Positions 59,331 through 60,546 of a stretch of 60,546 bases of DNA are shown here, piece by piece. The stretch's first letter is position 1. Each line of letters starts with the position of its first letter. The position numbers and the translations under genes are program-made. This DNA is from Treponema sp. GTDB lineage: Bacteria > Spirochaetota > Spirochaetia > Treponematales > Breznakiellaceae. The DNA lies in assembly GCA_031266075.1 (NCBI GenBank), contig JAISBS010000057.1, positions 1-60,546 of the forward strand, given 5' to 3'. Under the pieces are notes generated by a model. The model was not told where the DNA came from. It saw only the letters and a list, made by a program, of their open reading frames with translations, and made no database searches.

Positions 59331-60131
59331 ATGATGAAAAACACGATTTTTGCGCTGCTATTGGCGGCGGCCTGTGTTCCGCTGGCGGCGGATCCGCTGG
59401 AAGATCTGGCGGGGGCGGAACGGGCGGCACGGCTTGCGGCGGGGGAAACCATTGTCGAAGTACAGTTAAAGGAACCCCGGCCCGTGCTGATCCCCCGGCA
59501 CCAGGGGCTCAGGCGGCTGGTTGACGGCGTGATGGAGGAACTGGGGCCGGGGCTTTTTGTGGAAAGCCTGTACCGCTATGAAAAGCCGGCGGGCGCCTCG
59601 GAGTCGCGCTGGACCGGCGATGAGCGGCTCCGCCTGTATAACGAGGTTCTGGCCCTGTCGAGCCTGGCGGGGATAACGTATTATTCGGCCAGCCGGAAAA
59701 CCATGCGAACCTTCTACGAATACTCCCGGGTGATTGAGGGGCCCGGCGCGAAACAAGCCCTGCCTGATCCGGTTTTTTCCGAAATCCCCGGCGAACTGCG
59801 GATCTACGCCCGGCAGAAAGACCTGACCTTTGGGGATAACATCTATCAATACGATTATTTCGCCGGGGCCGATTCCCTGATCTTTGTCCAGCAGAACCTC
59901 ACCGCCATGAATGCGGGGATCATCCCCGCGGTGGGGAAAAACCGGCTCCGCTCGGTGGTGGCGGTTATTGATGCCGGGGACTCGCTGCTTATCTACGCCG
60001 TTTCCATGGCCAGGGCTGTTTCCCTGCCGGGCCTGGGGGAACGGATCGGCAATTCCTTTACCAACCGGGCGGAGGCCATATTGAAGTGGTTCGCCGGGCG
60101 GGCGGATCGGGCCTTCGGAAACCATGGCTGA
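59331..60131 (+). CDS. Predicted exported protein, spirochaete-type hypothetical
   Basis: A 266-residue protein with signal peptide MMKNTIFALLLAAACVPLAA. The mature part has no Cys and mixes helices and strands (YRYEKPAG, LSSLAGITYYSASRKTMRTFYEYS). It resembles hypothetical periplasmic proteins of treponemes, but I cannot name a function. The ATG at 59331 is chosen for the signal peptide; the in-frame ATG at 59286 lies in non-coding-like sequence. It stands alone after jag and overlaps the next small frame by 8 bp. Confidence 0.6.
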   Translation: MMKNTIFALLLAAACVPLAADPLEDLAGAERAARLAAGETIVEVQLKEPRPVLIPRHQGLRRLVDGVMEELGPGLFVESLYRYEKPAGASESRWTGDERLRLYNEVLALSSLAGITYYSASRKTMRTFYEYSRVIEGPGAKQALPDPVFSEIPGELRIYARQKDLTFGDNIYQYDYFAGADSLIFVQQNLTAMNAGIIPAVGKNRLRSVVAVIDAGDSLLIYAVSMARAVSLPGLGERIGNSFTNRAEAILKWFAGRADRAFGNHG

Positions 60132-60298
60132 CGGCTCCGCTATCGTTCCCGCTCTTTTTTACGGGATGAGCCCCGCCGCCCTTTTTACCGCCGGAACCGG
60201 TACGCTGATCCACATCCTGCCTGGTGGCGGGTTATGTGTTTCCCCTCGTCATGGGATATTTCTTCCCCGCCTATCACATCATCGACTTTCAGGGGTAA
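60124..60298 (+). pseudogene. Frameshifted small membrane-protein ORF
   Basis: From ATG 60124 the frame reads MADGSAIVPALFYGMSPAAL, then becomes poor after about 60220. The next frame is open with hydrophobic sequence (AGYVFPLVMGYFFPAYHI) and stops at TAA 60296-60298. Both halves have the GC-rich third positions of local genes. A one-base shift near 60210-60225 would join them into a protein of about 57 residues. The family is not recognised. Confidence 0.3.
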
Positions 60299-60441
60299 AG
60301 GACGCGGTCTGGTTCGGCCTGCCCCGGTTTCAGGCCCCCAGCTTCAAAATTGACGTAAAAAAAACGGTGAAAAGCGCAGGGCTCCTGCATTTACTTTTTT
60401 GAAAGGGTGAAGGAAGGGAGAGCATATTCCGAAGAAGGGAT

Positions 60442-60546
60442 ATGGACATAGAGAAACTGAAAGAAAGACTGGGAAGGGTAGCGGATCCCCGGCGGCAATG
60501 GGGGAACCTGCGGCATAAGCTGGAAGATATTCTGGTAATCGGACTG
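60442..60546 (+). CDS. ISAs1-family transposase, N-terminal part (runs off the window)
   Basis: The first 35 residues, with VADPRRQWGNLRHKLEDIL, match the start of ISAs1/H-repeat transposases (DPRR followed by a conserved helix). AGAAGGGA lies just before the ATG. The frame is open to the window edge. It suggests an insertion sequence starting near 60.4 kb; its left inverted repeat was not identified. Confidence 0.65.
   Translation, partial: MDIEKLKERLGRVADPRRQWGNLRHKLEDILVIGL

Overview
The window most likely comes from a free-living or gut-associated spirochaete related to Treponema, with a genome of moderate to high GC. This is inferred from gene content: Lpt lipopolysaccharide export, a long spirochaete-type phosphofructokinase, a 2-oxoacid:ferredoxin oxidoreductase and [FeFe]-hydrogenase maturases, which fits an anaerobic fermenter. 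Species was not determined. No rRNA or tRNA gene and no CRISPR array was recognised by eye.

Layout. 1-10.9 kb is a surface-glycan cluster: polysaccharide deacetylase, frameshifted WecB, three glycosyltransferases, WecC, a DegT aminotransferase, an initiating sugar transferase and a soluble 4,6-dehydratase. Two glycosyltransferase genes are strikingly AT-rich, and one sits between repeated wecB 3' ends. 11.0-16.6 kb is a LolCDE-like ABC exporter with a LolA-like protein and a predicted beta-barrel. 16.6-18.0 kb holds a hypothetical gene and a NarL-type response regulator on the minus strand. 18.2-21.0 kb is a kor/vor-type operon with a possible hidden 47-codon gene. 21.2-25.4 kb has an outer-membrane protein, then an M23 peptidase-bactofilin-YaaR-RicT group. 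25.4-27.3 kb is cheB-cheR (minus). 27.5-31.3 kb is pyrG followed by lptC-lptA-lptB, which ends in strong palindromes.

32.2-39.6 kb (minus strand) has a DUF4143 ATPase preceded by phased 33-bp repeats, then hydE, hydG, a TM1266-like regulator, an aspartase-family lyase and hydF. Between the lyase and the regulator lies a probable structured leader RNA with its own promoter and terminator. A small protein with three CxxCGS repeats is divergent from hydF. 40.1-47.3 kb carries RNase Y, a YmdB-type phosphoesterase, a GerMN protein, an Mla/MCE lipid-transport operon and a TrmH-family methyltransferase.

47.4-54.5 kb is an accessory zone. It holds phosphofructokinase, a MITE-like element with 9-bp target duplication, an internally deleted IS630 with a -1 slippery heptamer, another transposase fragment, a hydrolase fragment, dispersed hairpin repeats, malQ and a DUF4062 (TIR-like) protein. 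54.6-59.2 kb has a DUF1848 protein and the conserved rpmH-rnpA-yidD-yidC-jag block. The window closes with a spirochaete periplasmic protein, a frameshifted small membrane ORF and the start of an ISAs1-type transposase.

The most unusual signals are the leader RNA ahead of the hydrogenase maturase genes, the phased repeats ahead of the ATPase gene, and a family of near-palindromic hairpins confined to the last 13 kb.
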